From Mycolicibacterium lutetiense (lineage in GTDB: Bacteria; Actinomycetota; Actinomycetes; Mycobacteriales; Mycobacteriaceae): a DNA stretch of 64,000 bases. Below, in pieces: positions 45,012 through 53,623 of this stretch. The notes under the pieces were generated by a model that saw nothing but the letters and a program-made list of their open reading frames with translations, ran no database searches and was not told the DNA's origin. Within the stretch, counting starts at the first letter, position 1, and each line of letters begins with the position of its first letter. The position numbers and the translations under genes are program-made. The stretch lies in the NCBI RefSeq assembly GCF_017876775.1, contig NZ_JAGIOP010000001.1, forward strand, positions 1,240,001 to 1,304,000, written 5' to 3'.

Positions 45012-45746
45012 ATGCCGGAGTCGGTCGGTAAGTCGCTGTCTCCCACCGGCTTGCCGCATGTCAGCTATCACCGGCATGCCGATGTGACCGGGGGTTGGCT
45101 TCGCGCAGCGACCTTCGGTGCGATGGACGGTCTGGTCAGTAACACCGCGTTGATCGCCGGTGTCGGGGCGAGCGCTTCCGCCCAGACCGTGGTGCTCAGT
45201 GGTGTCGCAGGTCTGTTGGCGGGGGCGTTCTCGATGGCGCTCGGTGAGTACACCTCGGTGACCACCGCCAACGAGCAGGTCGATTCCGAAGTCAAGGTGG
45301 AGCGCACGTCGTTCCGTAAGAACCCGCAGGCTGAGCAGGCCGAACTCGTGGCCATGCTTCAGGAGATGGGGATGACACCAGAAACGGCGGCGAAGGCCAC
45401 CGAGGAAATCCACCGCGACGAGAATCGGGCGCTGAACTTTCATCTGGTGCAGGAGTTGGGAGTCGACCCCCGGGAGAAGCCGTCGCCATGGGTGGCCGGA
45501 GGGGCGTCGTTCGTGTTGTTCGCGATCGGTGCGATCATCCCACTCATCCCGTACCTGCTCGGCTTCGAATCGTTGTGGGCAGGGCTTGCCTGCGGTGGTG
45601 TGGGCCTGTTGATCGTCGGCGGTGTGGCGGCGACGTTCACCCGTAAGCCGGTGGCCATCGCGGGCCTGCGGCAACTGCTGTTCGGCGCCGTCGCGATCGC
45701 GGCCACCTATGGCGTCGGCATCCTGGTCGGCGCCGCCGTCACCTGA
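45012..45746 (+). CDS. VIT/CCC1-family iron or manganese transporter
   Basis: The 244-residue membrane protein belongs to the vacuolar iron transporter family. HRHADVTGGWLRAATFGAMDGLVSNTALIAGVGA is the typical first-helix region. A second helix (VVLSGVAGLLAGAFSMALGEYTSV) precedes a Glu-rich cytoplasmic metal-binding loop (EQAELVAMLQEMG ... EIHRDENRAL), and three further helices follow. It probably exports or sequesters Fe2+ or Mn2+. ATG at 45012 gives a short N-terminus; the frame from 44991 adds 7 residues. Overlaps the next gene at TGATG. Confidence 0.9.
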   Translation: MPESVGKSLSPTGLPHVSYHRHADVTGGWLRAATFGAMDGLVSNTALIAGVGASASAQTVVLSGVAGLLAGAFSMALGEYTSVTTANEQVDSEVKVERTSFRKNPQAEQAELVAMLQEMGMTPETAAKATEEIHRDENRALNFHLVQELGVDPREKPSPWVAGGASFVLFAIGAIIPLIPYLLGFESLWAGLACGGVGLLIVGGVAATFTRKPVAIAGLRQLLFGAVAIAATYGVGILVGAAVT

Positions 45747-46822
45747 TGTTGTACCGAATCCTGGCGGCCGGCCTGCTGGTCCTGGCCGGTTGTGCTCCCG
45801 CGCGTGCCACCGCGTATTTCGAGTTTCTCGGCCAACGTCAGATTTCTGCTGCTGAGGTGCTAGACGGCACGGTGATCGGCGGATTGTCGGGGATCAGCTA
45901 CGACCCGGTCGCCGATCTGTACTACATCATCAGCGACGACCGTTCCGCCAACGGCCCGGCGCGTTTCTACACCGCACGGATCACAATGTCGGACAACGGC
46001 ATCGGTGATGTCGAGTTCGTCGGCACCCATCCGTGGCTGGACCGTGACGGACAGCCGTTTGGCCCGTTGGACTTCGGCAGGTCCGACGGCGAGGCGGTGC
46101 CACCGGTCATCCCCCCGGACCCCGAGTCGATCGCCTTCGATGGACACCGACAGCGGTTGTACTGGACCAGCGAAGGGGAGCGGCGGGTCGACGGGCGCGG
46201 CGGGCCGCTTCTCCTGGACCCGTGGTTGCGGACCGCCGGGCTCGACGGCAGCTTCCTCGGCGAGTTCAGACTGCCCGAGGCCCTGCGGATGTCGGCCGGT
46301 GACCACGGTCCGCGCCGCAACAGCGCGTTGGAGGGGCTCACGCTGACGCCGGACGGACGGTATCTGTGGGCGGCCATGGAGGGACCCGGCTACGACGACG
46401 GCCCGCCACCCGACGAGCAGCACGGTGCCTGGGTCCAGGTGATCCGCTTCGTCGCGGACTCCGGGGTGGTCGACGGCCGGTACACCTACCCGCTGGACCC
46501 GGTCACCGCCGGTCCGGGCGGGGACAACGGGCTGTCCGACCTGGTGGCGCTCGACGACGGCACCTTCCTGGTGGTCGAGCGCGGCTTCGGCACCCATGTG
46601 GCGGTGCGCATCTACCGCGCGAGCCTGGTCGAGAGCTCCACCGCGATGACGAAGACACTGCTCGCCGATCTGACCGCCACGCCGGGACTGGCACCGCTCG
46701 ACAACATCGAGGGAATCACCTTGGGGCCCAAGCTGGCCGACGGTCGGCAATCGGTGATCGCTGTCAGCGACGATAATTTCTCGCCTGCTCAGGTGACCCA
46801 GTTTCTGCTGTTCGCGCTGTAG
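45746..46822 (+). CDS. phytase-like esterase domain lipoprotein
   Basis: The 358-residue protein starts with a signal peptide ending in the lipobox LAGC (Cys 16). The rest matches the esterase-like activity of phytase family (beta-propeller-like): GGLSGISYDPVADLYYIISDDRS, PDPESIAFDG, LYWTSEGER, NSALEGLTLTPDGRYLWAAMEG, GLSDLVALDDGTFLVVERG and DNIEGITLGPKL. It is probably an outer-face lipoprotein with phosphoesterase or esterase activity; the substrate is unknown. ATG overlaps the VIT gene stop by one base. It ends just before a hairpin and the IS30 element. Confidence 0.85.
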   Translation: MLYRILAAGLLVLAGCAPARATAYFEFLGQRQISAAEVLDGTVIGGLSGISYDPVADLYYIISDDRSANGPARFYTARITMSDNGIGDVEFVGTHPWLDRDGQPFGPLDFGRSDGEAVPPVIPPDPESIAFDGHRQRLYWTSEGERRVDGRGGPLLLDPWLRTAGLDGSFLGEFRLPEALRMSAGDHGPRRNSALEGLTLTPDGRYLWAAMEGPGYDDGPPPDEQHGAWVQVIRFVADSGVVDGRYTYPLDPVTAGPGGDNGLSDLVALDDGTFLVVERGFGTHVAVRIYRASLVESSTAMTKTLLADLTATPGLAPLDNIEGITLGPKLADGRQSVIAVSDDNFSPAQVTQFLLFAL

Positions 46823-46829
46823 GCGTGTG

Positions 46830-46871
46830 TGCCGCATCGAGATTGACACCAGGGTCGTGAATCTCGCGGCA
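46830..46871 (+). terminator. hairpin downstream of the phytase-like gene (repeat copy A)
   Basis: Arms TGCCG (46830-46834) and CGAGATT (46838-46844) pair with AATCTCG (46860-46866) and CGGCA (46867-46871), giving a 12-base stem with a 3-base bulge. A competing stem, TGAATCT (46858-46864) with AGATTCA (46871-46877), overlaps it. Homologous in sequence to the hairpin at 48141-48173 beyond the insertion sequence. Confidence 0.6.
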
Positions 46872-46880
46872 GATTCATAC

Positions 46881-48127
46881 GGTCAATGCAACATCCGTCA
46901 ATGTGGGGGTTGCAATGCCGACTGGTTATCGGGCGCCGTGGTGGTTGAAGCGGCAGTTTTTTGATCTGGTGTGTGCCGGGATGTCGGTGCTGGAGGCCGA
47001 ACGTCAACTCGGTGTGTCACGCAATGTCGGGCGGGCGTGGTGGCGTAAGGCTGGCGGTATGAGGCTGCGAATTGGCAAAGGTGATCTCGGGTTGGCCGAA
47101 CCTGGTGACCTCACCCGTGCCGGCGGACGTGGTCACCGGCTGAGCTACGACGAACGCGTCCTGATCATGCGGGGGCTCGATCAACGACACCCACAGGCTG
47201 AGATTGCCCGCCAGCTCGATCGCGATCCCAGCGTCATCTCACGCGAGATCCGGCGCAATCGCACTGCGGCCGGGGACTATCACGCAGGGTTGGCTCATGC
47301 CAGAGCTAGTCAGAAAGCCAAGCGGCCCAAAGAGTTCAAGCTCAACGACACCCGGGTGTGCGCCGCCATCGAAACCTGGATGGATGACGGGTGGAGCCCG
47401 AAACTGATCGCCGAGATGTTGGCTCGTGACCATCCCGATGACAGGCTGACACGGGTGAGCCACGAAACCATCTACAAGTGCCTCTACGTGCAAGGCCGCG
47501 GCCAGCTACGCGCCGATCTGAACAAGTGCTTGTCGACTAAACGCGCCGCTCGCAAGCCCCGGGGCAGTACCGAGCGACGCGGGAAGTTCAGCGATGTGAT
47601 CACCATCAGCCAGCGGCCCGCCGTGGTGGATGACCGTGCCGTGCCCGGGCATTGGGAAGGTGACCTGATCCTGGGCGCCGCAGGTGGCAGCGCAATCGGG
47701 ACCCTGGTCGAGCGCAGCACCCGATTCACCATCTTGCTGCACCTACCGCACGATCACACCGCCGATTCGGTGGCCACCGCGATGATCGAGGCGATGAACG
47801 AGCTGCCTGCTCACCTACGTCGCACGATCACCTGGGATCGCGGCAGCGAGATGGCCCGCTGGCACGACATCAGCCTGGCACTGCAAGCGCCGGTCTACTT
47901 CTGCGATCCTCATTCACCCTGGCAGCGGGGCAGTAACGAGAACACCAACCGGCTGCTGCGGTTCTGGTTCGAAAAGGGCACCGACCTGTCCGGCTACACC
48001 AAAGCCGACCTCAAAGGAGTCCAAGACAAACTCAACACCCGACCCCGACCCACCCTGGACTTCGACACCCCAGCCCAACGTTTGGCCACTCTCCTCGATC
48101 AAGCTGCCTAACCGCGTTGCACTAACC
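46881..48127 (+). mobile_element. IS30-family insertion sequence
   Basis: The element of about 1.25 kb is bounded by imperfect terminal inverted repeats: GGTCAATGCAAC (46881-46892) and GTTGCACTAACC (48116-48127), matching at 10 of 12 positions. AC precedes the left end and follows the right end, consistent with a 2-base target duplication, though that could be chance. It holds one transposase gene filling nearly all its length. It sits between two convergent genes, each followed by a related hairpin. It looks intact and potentially active. Confidence 0.8.
46915..48111 (+). CDS. IS30-family transposase
   Basis: The 398-residue transposase begins with a helix-turn-helix (MSVLEAERQLGVSRNVGRAWW), then a second HTH typical of IS30 (LSYDERVLIMRGLDQRHPQAEIARQLDRDPSVISREIRRN). 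The DDE catalytic core has Asp in HWEGDLILGA, Asp in TWDRGSEMARW and Glu in QRGSNENTNRLLR, the usual family spacing. It cuts and joins the element's ends. ATG at 46915 is used; an in-frame GTG at 46903 would add four residues. No frameshift or stop is visible. Confidence 0.93.
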   Translation: MPTGYRAPWWLKRQFFDLVCAGMSVLEAERQLGVSRNVGRAWWRKAGGMRLRIGKGDLGLAEPGDLTRAGGRGHRLSYDERVLIMRGLDQRHPQAEIARQLDRDPSVISREIRRNRTAAGDYHAGLAHARASQKAKRPKEFKLNDTRVCAAIETWMDDGWSPKLIAEMLARDHPDDRLTRVSHETIYKCLYVQGRGQLRADLNKCLSTKRAARKPRGSTERRGKFSDVITISQRPAVVDDRAVPGHWEGDLILGAAGGSAIGTLVERSTRFTILLHLPHDHTADSVATAMIEAMNELPAHLRRTITWDRGSEMARWHDISLALQAPVYFCDPHSPWQRGSNENTNRLLRFWFEKGTDLSGYTKADLKGVQDKLNTRPRPTLDFDTPAQRLATLLDQAA

Positions 48128-48140
48128 ACTTGACTTCGAG

Positions 48141-48173
48141 CGCCGAATCACGACCCTCACGTCAATCTCGGCG
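48141..48173 (-). terminator. hairpin downstream of the DUF1275 gene (repeat copy B)
   Basis: CGCCGA (48141-48146) pairs with TCGGCG (48168-48173). The loop (TCACGACCCT then GTCAATCTCG on the + strand) matches the reverse complement of copy A at two 10-base blocks. It lies 22 bases past the stop of the - strand gene, in the same orientation relative to transcription as copy A. Confidence 0.55.
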
Positions 48174-48194
48174 AGCGGACCGACTGCACGCGCC

Positions 48195-48881
48195 CTATTT
48201 CAACAACGCGTGGCGATCGAAGAAGAAGTATGTGTATGCCGCGGTGAGCCCGCAGACGAGGGTGGCCACCAGCAGCATCTGGGATCCGCTGACCACCACG
48301 CTGATGAAGCCGCCGACGATTGCGCCGCAGGCGAATCCGGCCCATAGCAGGAAGTATCCCAGCCAATCGCTCGCGTGGCCCCCGCTGAGATGGCGCTCGA
48401 TGCCTTGGCCCATCTTGACGAGCGTCCCGGTCACATAACTCAGCGGGATCGACACCTCACCGTCGTTGACGAACGACGTGTTCAAGGCGCCGACACCAAA
48501 GGCTACGAACAGGATTGGAACGAACGGAACATCGTGGGCCGTCCAGCCCCGCATGACGGTGTCCACCACGGTGGACACCGCGAGCACAACCGTGGTCAAC
48601 ACCGTCGCGCCATGGGGATGATTCACCCAGACGTGGCGGCGGAACAACGATGCGATCACCACTCCGCCGACAAAGGCGGCCAGCAGCCAAGCTGCGCCGA
48701 TCGCCAGCCACGTCTCGTCCTGGAACAGTCCGAGGAAAACCCGCTCGGTATTGCCTGTCATGAAGGTGACGAAGTACCCCGCGGAATGGGTGAACGCCAC
48801 TGCTCCCAGCAGTCCGGCCAGGCCGGCCAGAATCCACGACAATCGTTCCTCGCTGTCGAACAGTTGCGACATGTCACCCAT
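48195..48881 (-). CDS. DUF1275 (YoaK-type) membrane protein
   Basis: The 228-residue protein has six predicted transmembrane segments. The family signature is present: GLAGLLGAVAFTHSAGYFVTFMTGNTERV near the N-terminus, a basic loop (RRHVWVNHP), and GVGALNTSFVNDGEVSIPLSYVTGTLVKMG. The family is widespread in bacteria and uncharacterised, possibly transport-related. ATG at 48881; a second ATG three codons in is possible. Convergent with the IS element. Confidence 0.85.
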   Translation of the reverse strand: MGDMSQLFDSEERLSWILAGLAGLLGAVAFTHSAGYFVTFMTGNTERVFLGLFQDETWLAIGAAWLLAAFVGGVVIASLFRRHVWVNHPHGATVLTTVVLAVSTVVDTVMRGWTAHDVPFVPILFVAFGVGALNTSFVNDGEVSIPLSYVTGTLVKMGQGIERHLSGGHASDWLGYFLLWAGFACGAIVGGFISVVVSGSQMLLVATLVCGLTAAYTYFFFDRHALLK

Positions 48882-48933
48882 TGTGGGGAGCTTTGCGGCC
48901 CCTCGAGTCAGGATTCGCCAGCCTCGCGGCTCT

Positions 48934-50145
48934 CTAGCTGTCGCTGCCCACCGTGACGGCAGTTGCCTCGTCGGTGAGTTCGTCGAGCTCGTCTTCCTCT
49001 TCGTCGATGTGGACGAGGTGCGGCCGCGTCAGGAACAGCACACCTGCGCCCAACAACACCGCCGCCGCACCCACCCAGTACGGCAGGTGCACGCTGACGT
49101 GCTCTCCGAGCACCCCGGCCAGCCACGGTGCAACGGCGGCGCCGCCGAAACGCAGGAAGCTGTAGGCCGCCGAGGCCACTCCGCGTTCGACCGGCGCGGC
49201 CTTCATGACGGTCTCGGTGATCAGCGTGTTGTTGATGCCGATGAACAGGCCGGCGACCACCACACCCGATGCCAGCACGGTCTTGGAATCCGTCCACACC
49301 GCCATCACGGCCAGTACTGCGGTGAAGGCGAGCAGGTTGAGGATCAACACCCGCACCGTGCCGAAGCGGTGTTGGAGCCGCGGGGCGACGACCACCGAGG
49401 TGAAGGCCAACGCCAGCCCCCAGCCGAAGAAGATCAGCCCGATCTGGTGGGCGGTCATGTCCAGAGGGAAGGGGGTGAAGGCCAGCAGGGTGAAGAAGCC
49501 GAAGTTGTAGAGCAGCGCGGTGAGCGACACACCCAACAGTCCCCGGTGGCGCAGTGCCCGGAACGGGTCGGCCAGCGTGGTGGCACGGGCGGCCCGCGGG
49601 GTGGCGGGCAGCAGGAAGGCGGTGATCACCAGGGCGAAGGCCATCAGCGCCGAGACGCCGAAGAACGGGCCGCGCCAGGAGATCGAGCCGAGCACGCCGC
49701 CGACCAGCGGTCCGATCGCGATGCCCAGCCCGAGTGCCGCCTCGTACAGGATGATGGCTTGTGCCACAGAGCCTTTCGCGGAGTTGACGATGGTGGCCAG
49801 CGCGGTCGCGATGAACAGGGCGTTACCCAGGCCCCACAGTGCGCGCCACCCCACGATCTGCATCACGGTGTCGCTCATCCCGGCCAGGCCGGCGCCGGCG
49901 ATGATGATCACCAGGCCGAGCAGCAGCGTGTGCTTGGGCCCGATACGACTGGACACCACGCCGGTGATCAGCATCGCCACGCCCATCACCGCCATGTAGC
50001 TGGTGAACAGCAACGACACCTGCGACGGTGAGGCGTCGAGGTTGTCGGCGATCGGTTTGAGGATGGGATCGACCAGTCCGATACCCATGAAGGCGACGAC
50101 GGAGGCGAAAGCGACGGCCCATACGGCCTTGGGTTGGCGCCACAT
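48934..50145 (-). CDS. MFS transporter, probable drug efflux
   Basis: The 403-residue major facilitator has about 12 transmembrane helices: VAFASVVAFMGIGLVDPILKPIA at the start; motif-like RIGPKHTLLLGL after helix 2; ALGLGIAIGPLVGGVLGSISWRGPFF (an antiporter-type motif C) near helix 5. It ends in an acidic cytoplasmic tail (DEEEDELDELTDEA). The antiporter motif suggests efflux. It follows the marR gene by 13 bases on the same strand, so the MarR protein very probably controls it. Confidence 0.9.
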   Translation of the reverse strand: MWRQPKAVWAVAFASVVAFMGIGLVDPILKPIADNLDASPSQVSLLFTSYMAVMGVAMLITGVVSSRIGPKHTLLLGLVIIIAGAGLAGMSDTVMQIVGWRALWGLGNALFIATALATIVNSAKGSVAQAIILYEAALGLGIAIGPLVGGVLGSISWRGPFFGVSALMAFALVITAFLLPATPRAARATTLADPFRALRHRGLLGVSLTALLYNFGFFTLLAFTPFPLDMTAHQIGLIFFGWGLALAFTSVVVAPRLQHRFGTVRVLILNLLAFTAVLAVMAVWTDSKTVLASGVVVAGLFIGINNTLITETVMKAAPVERGVASAAYSFLRFGGAAVAPWLAGVLGEHVSVHLPYWVGAAAVLLGAGVLFLTRPHLVHIDEEEDELDELTDEATAVTVGSDS

Positions 50146-50158
50146 GGGGCGGTAACTC

Positions 50159-50647
50159 CTAACTGGGGTTGGGTGAGAGCGGATGCTCGTCGACGTCGGC
50201 GAGCATCCGGCGGATGATTCCGACGGAGTGCGCCAGCGTCCGGCGCTCCTCGGCGGTGAGCCGTTCGAGCCGCGGGTTGATGGTCGCGGCGCGGTCGGCC
50301 CTGGCTTGCTCCAGGGTCTGCCGGCCCTTCTCGGTGATAGCGATCAGCACTGCGCGGGCATCACCGGGATCGGTGGTGCGGGTAACCAGGCCGGCGTCTT
50401 CCAGGCGGCGAACCTGGGTGGTCATGGTCGGCTGCGAGCAGTGGTCGAGCAGCGCGAGGTCGGAGATGCGGGCCTCGCCCTGATCCTCGATGGTGGACAG
50501 CAGCCGGGCCTGCGCCCAGGGGACCGGCAGTCGGGTGCGTTGGGTGGCCAGTCGGTTCAACCGGGCGACGACCGACAGCAGGTCAGCGCCTAGCTCGGAC
50601 TCGTCGGTTAGCGTGACATCCTCGGTCGGGGTCGACATGCCGATCAT
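50159..50647 (-). CDS. MarR-family transcription regulator
   Basis: The 162-residue winged-helix regulator has PWAQARLLSTIEDQGEARISDLALLDHCSQPTMTTQVRRLEDAGLVTR with the wing DPGDARAVLIAITEKG, and C-terminal dimerisation helices. It is the first gene of a two-gene operon with an MFS efflux pump, the classic inducible-efflux layout. The first ATG (50647) lies 3 bases from a perfect operator-like repeat and has no ribosome binding site, so a leaderless transcript is likely. ATG at 50638 is an alternative. Confidence 0.9.
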   Translation of the reverse strand: MIGMSTPTEDVTLTDESELGADLLSVVARLNRLATQRTRLPVPWAQARLLSTIEDQGEARISDLALLDHCSQPTMTTQVRRLEDAGLVTRTTDPGDARAVLIAITEKGRQTLEQARADRAATINPRLERLTAEERRTLAHSVGIIRRMLADVDEHPLSPNPS

Positions 50648-50650
50648 GTT

Positions 50651-50669
50651 TACATAGATTTACTATGTA
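50651..50669. promoter_or_regulatory. MarR operator candidate
   Basis: TACATAG (50651-50657) and CTATGTA (50663-50669) form a perfect 7-base inverted repeat with a 5-base AT-rich centre (ATTTA), immediately upstream of the marR start. AT-rich palindromes of this size are typical MarR dimer sites, so autorepression of marR-MFS is the likely role. Confidence 0.65.
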
Positions 50670-50744
50670 GTAAACCCGCTGGGCGTGCTCTCGCTCACAC
50701 CACGTGCAGCCGACTGCGGCGATCGCGGCTGGCAGAATCGAACG

Positions 50745-52784
50745 ATGACCGCGATACCCCCGGCGACGACGCCTCGGCGCGGCCTCACACCCGGCGAGCT
50801 GGCGCAGGCTGCAGTGATGGCGGCCCTCTGTGCGGCCACCGCGATCATCGCGGTGGTGGTGCCGTTCGCGGCCGGCCTTTCGGTGCTGGGAACGGTGCCC
50901 ATGGGTCTGCTGGCCTACCGCTACCGGCTGCGGGTACTCCTCGCGGCCACCATCGCCGCGGGCACCATCGCCTTTCTGATCGCCGGGATGGGCGGCTTGA
51001 TGACCGTCATCGACTGCGCCTACATCGGTGGGCTGACCGGTGTGGTCAAGCGTCGCGGCAAGGGCACGGCCACAGCGTTCGGCACGGCGATCGTGGCCGG
51101 CGCGATATTCGGGATGGCGGCCATCGCCGCACTGTCTGTGTTGTCACGGCTGCGCAACCTGGTCTTCGACTCGCTGACTGCCGGGATCGAAGGACTGGCC
51201 AACGTCCTGGAACAGATCCCGCTGCTCGACGTGACGGCCGAACCGCTGCGAACCTCCTTCGGCACGCTGTTGGATTACTGGCCCGTGCTGATGCTGGTCC
51301 TGGGCATCTTCAGCATCACCTCGGTCAGCATGATCGGCTGGTGGGCGCTTTCACGGATCTTGGCGCGGCTGCTCGGGGTCCCCGATGTCCACAAGCTCGA
51401 CGGCGGCGACGACTCGGCGGTCATCGGGCCGGTACCGGCCCGCCTGACCGACGTACGGTTCCGCTATCCGGGGGTCGGGCGCGACGCACTGGGGCCGGTT
51501 TCGATGGAATTCCAGCCCGGCGAACATGTTGCGGTGACCGGACCGAACGGCTCGGGCAAGACCACACTCATGCTGATGCTGGCCGGGCGTCAACCCACCT
51601 CGGGCAGCATCGAGCGGGCCGGCGCCGTGGGACTGGGTCGCATCGGCGGCACCGCAGTGGTGATGCAACATCCGGAAAGCCAGGTGTTGGGCACTCGGGT
51701 GGCCGACGACGTGGTGTGGGGCCTGCCCGTCGGCGCGACCGCCGACGTTGAGCGCCTCCTGACCGAAGTGGGGCTCGACGGCCTGGCCGAACGTGACACC
51801 GGAGGGCTGTCCGGTGGCGAACTGCAGCGACTGGCTGTTGCCGCGGCACTCGCCCGCGAACCCTCGCTGCTGATCGCCGACGAGGTCACCAGCATGGTGG
51901 ACCAACAGGGCCGCGACACCTTGATGAACGTCCTGTCCGGGCTGACCGAACATCATCAGATGTCGCTGGTGCACATCACGCACTACAACGACGAGGCCGA
52001 TTCCGCCGACCGGACGGTGACGCTCAGCGGCAACGGCGGCACCGCCGACAACACCGACATGGTTCAGACCTCCGCCGTGCCCCGGGAAGGGACGCGCGCC
52101 ACGGCGGGCGCCGCGCCGGTGCTGGAGCTGACCGGAGTCGGCCACGAATACGCCAACGGAACCCCATGGGCGAAAACAGCTTTGCGGGACATCACGTTCA
52201 CCGTCAACGAGGGTGACGGAGTGCTGGTGCACGGCCTGAACGGTTCCGGGAAGTCGACCCTGGCCTGGATCATGGCCGGGCTGACCGTCCCCACCTACGG
52301 CGCGTGTCTGCTCGACGGGGTGCCGGTGTCACAGCAGGTGGGTTCGGTGGCGATCTCGTTCCAGGCTGCCCGCCTGCAATTGATGCGCAGCACCGTCGGG
52401 CGCGAAATCGCCTCGGCCGCAGGCTTCTCGGCGCGGGAGAACGACCGCATTGCGAGCGCACTGGAGATGGTGGGGCTGGATGCGGCACTGGCCCAGCGGC
52501 GCATCGACCAACTCTCGGGCGGTCAGATGCGTCGGGTGGTGCTCGCCGGGTTGCTGGCCCGGTCGCCACGCGCGCTGATCCTCGACGAACCCCTGGCCGG
52601 TCTGGACGCCTCCAGTCAACGGGGGCTGCTGCGGTTGCTGGAGGATCTGCGCCGCAACAATGGGCTCACCGTCGTCGTCATCTCGCATGACTTCACCGGC
52701 CTGGAGAGTCTCTGCCCGCGCACGCTGCACCTGCACCACGGTGAACTCGCCCTTGCTCCGACGACTGCCGGGGGTTCGCGATGA
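50745..52784 (+). CDS. ECF-type transporter protein: fused membrane domain and two ABC ATPases
   Basis: The 679-residue fusion has an N-terminal membrane region of about 220 residues (five or more helices from [20 protein letters not shown] onward), like a substrate-binding S component. Two complete ATPase domains follow: first with Walker [12 protein letters not shown] near 270, signature [10 protein letters not shown] and Walker B SLLIADEV; second with [12 protein letters not shown] near 500, [13 protein letters not shown] and [12 protein letters not shown]. It corresponds to M. tuberculosis Rv2326c (697). With EcfT it forms an energy-coupling-factor importer for a vitamin or metal. ATG at 50745 chosen; a frame to 50685 runs into the divergent promoter. 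Confidence 0.9.
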   Translation: MTAIPPATTPRRGLTPGELAQAAVMAALCAATAIIAVVVPFAAGLSVLGTVPMGLLAYRYRLRVLLAATIAAGTIAFLIAGMGGLMTVIDCAYIGGLTGVVKRRGKGTATAFGTAIVAGAIFGMAAIAALSVLSRLRNLVFDSLTAGIEGLANVLEQIPLLDVTAEPLRTSFGTLLDYWPVLMLVLGIFSITSVSMIGWWALSRILARLLGVPDVHKLDGGDDSAVIGPVPARLTDVRFRYPGVGRDALGPVSMEFQPGEHVAVTGPNGSGKTTLMLMLAGRQPTSGSIERAGAVGLGRIGGTAVVMQHPESQVLGTRVADDVVWGLPVGATADVERLLTEVGLDGLAERDTGGLSGGELQRLAVAAALAREPSLLIADEVTSMVDQQGRDTLMNVLSGLTEHHQMSLVHITHYNDEADSADRTVTLSGNGGTADNTDMVQTSAVPREGTRATAGAAPVLELTGVGHEYANGTPWAKTALRDITFTVNEGDGVLVHGLNGSGKSTLAWIMAGLTVPTYGACLLDGVPVSQQVGSVAISFQAARLQLMRSTVGREIASAAGFSARENDRIASALEMVGLDAALAQRRIDQLSGGQMRRVVLAGLLARSPRALILDEPLAGLDASSQRGLLRLLEDLRRNNGLTVVVISHDFTGLESLCPRTLHLHHGELALAPTTAGGSR

Positions 52785-53623
52785 CCGCTCCGACCCGAGG
52801 ACAACGTAAACCGGTCGTTCTGTTGCGTCCGGTCCCCGGCGACACCGTCATCCACCGACTGTGGGCCGGCACCAAACTGCTCGCGGTGGCGGCCATCGGC
52901 GTTCTGTTGACCTTTTATCCCGGATGGGTGCCGATCGCCTTCGTCGCGATACTGGTTCTGGTGACCGCGAGGCTGGCGCACATTCCGCGTGGCGCGCTGC
53001 CGTCGATCCCGATCTTCCTGTGGGTCCTGCTGGTGCTGGGCGGGGCGCTCGCCGCGCTGGGCGGCGGTGCCCCGATGATCGACATCGGCTCGGTGCAGGT
53101 CGGCCTGGGCGGGCTGCTCAACTTCCTTCGGGTCACCGCGCTGGCGATCGTGTTGATCGGGCTCGGCGCGCTCGTGTCGTGGACGACGAACGTCGCCGAC
53201 GTCGCCCCGGCGGTGGCCACCTTGGGCCGCCCCCTGCGGCGGCTACGCATTCCGGTGGATGACTGGGCGGTGACGATTGCGTTGGCGCTGAGGGCTTTTC
53301 CGATGCTGATCGACGAGTTCCGCACGTTGTACGCGGCGCACCGGCTGCGCCCGGTCGAACCGGCCGAGACGTTCCGGGAGCGGCGCAGACAGCGGGTGGC
53401 CAATCTGATCGATCTGCTCGCCGCCGCCGTCACCGTGGCGTTGCGCCGGGGCGACGAGATGGGTGATGCCATCACCGCACGCGGTGGCGCGGGCCAGATC
53501 TCGGCGGCCCCGTCAGGGCCCAGGGCTCGTGACTGGATCGCCTTCGCCATCCTCGTCCTGGTCTGCGGCACTGCCCTGGCCCTGGAGCTCACCGTCCTGC
53601 CGACCAGCCTGCCGCGGCGGTGA
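52781..53623 (+). CDS. EcfT transmembrane (T) component of ECF transporter
   Basis: The 280-residue CbiQ/EcfT-family membrane protein has helices [29 protein letters not shown] and following, and cytoplasmic ATPase-coupling segments with Ala-Arg-Gly-type motifs ([37 protein letters not shown]). It overlaps the fused S-A-A gene as ATGA and corresponds to M. tuberculosis Rv2325c. Its last 111 bases are overlapped antisense by the convergent DUF4349 gene. Confidence 0.9.
   Translation: MTAPTRGQRKPVVLLRPVPGDTVIHRLWAGTKLLAVAAIGVLLTFYPGWVPIAFVAILVLVTARLAHIPRGALPSIPIFLWVLLVLGGALAALGGGAPMIDIGSVQVGLGGLLNFLRVTALAIVLIGLGALVSWTTNVADVAPAVATLGRPLRRLRIPVDDWAVTIALALRAFPMLIDEFRTLYAAHRLRPVEPAETFRERRRQRVANLIDLLAAAVTVALRRGDEMGDAITARGGAGQISAAPSGPRARDWIAFAILVLVCGTALALELTVLPTSLPRR

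Noticed and set aside
48934..50145. Assignment of the MFS protein as Stp
   Set aside because: Stp of M. tuberculosis is a longer, 14-helix transporter; this protein has about 12 helices and 403 residues.
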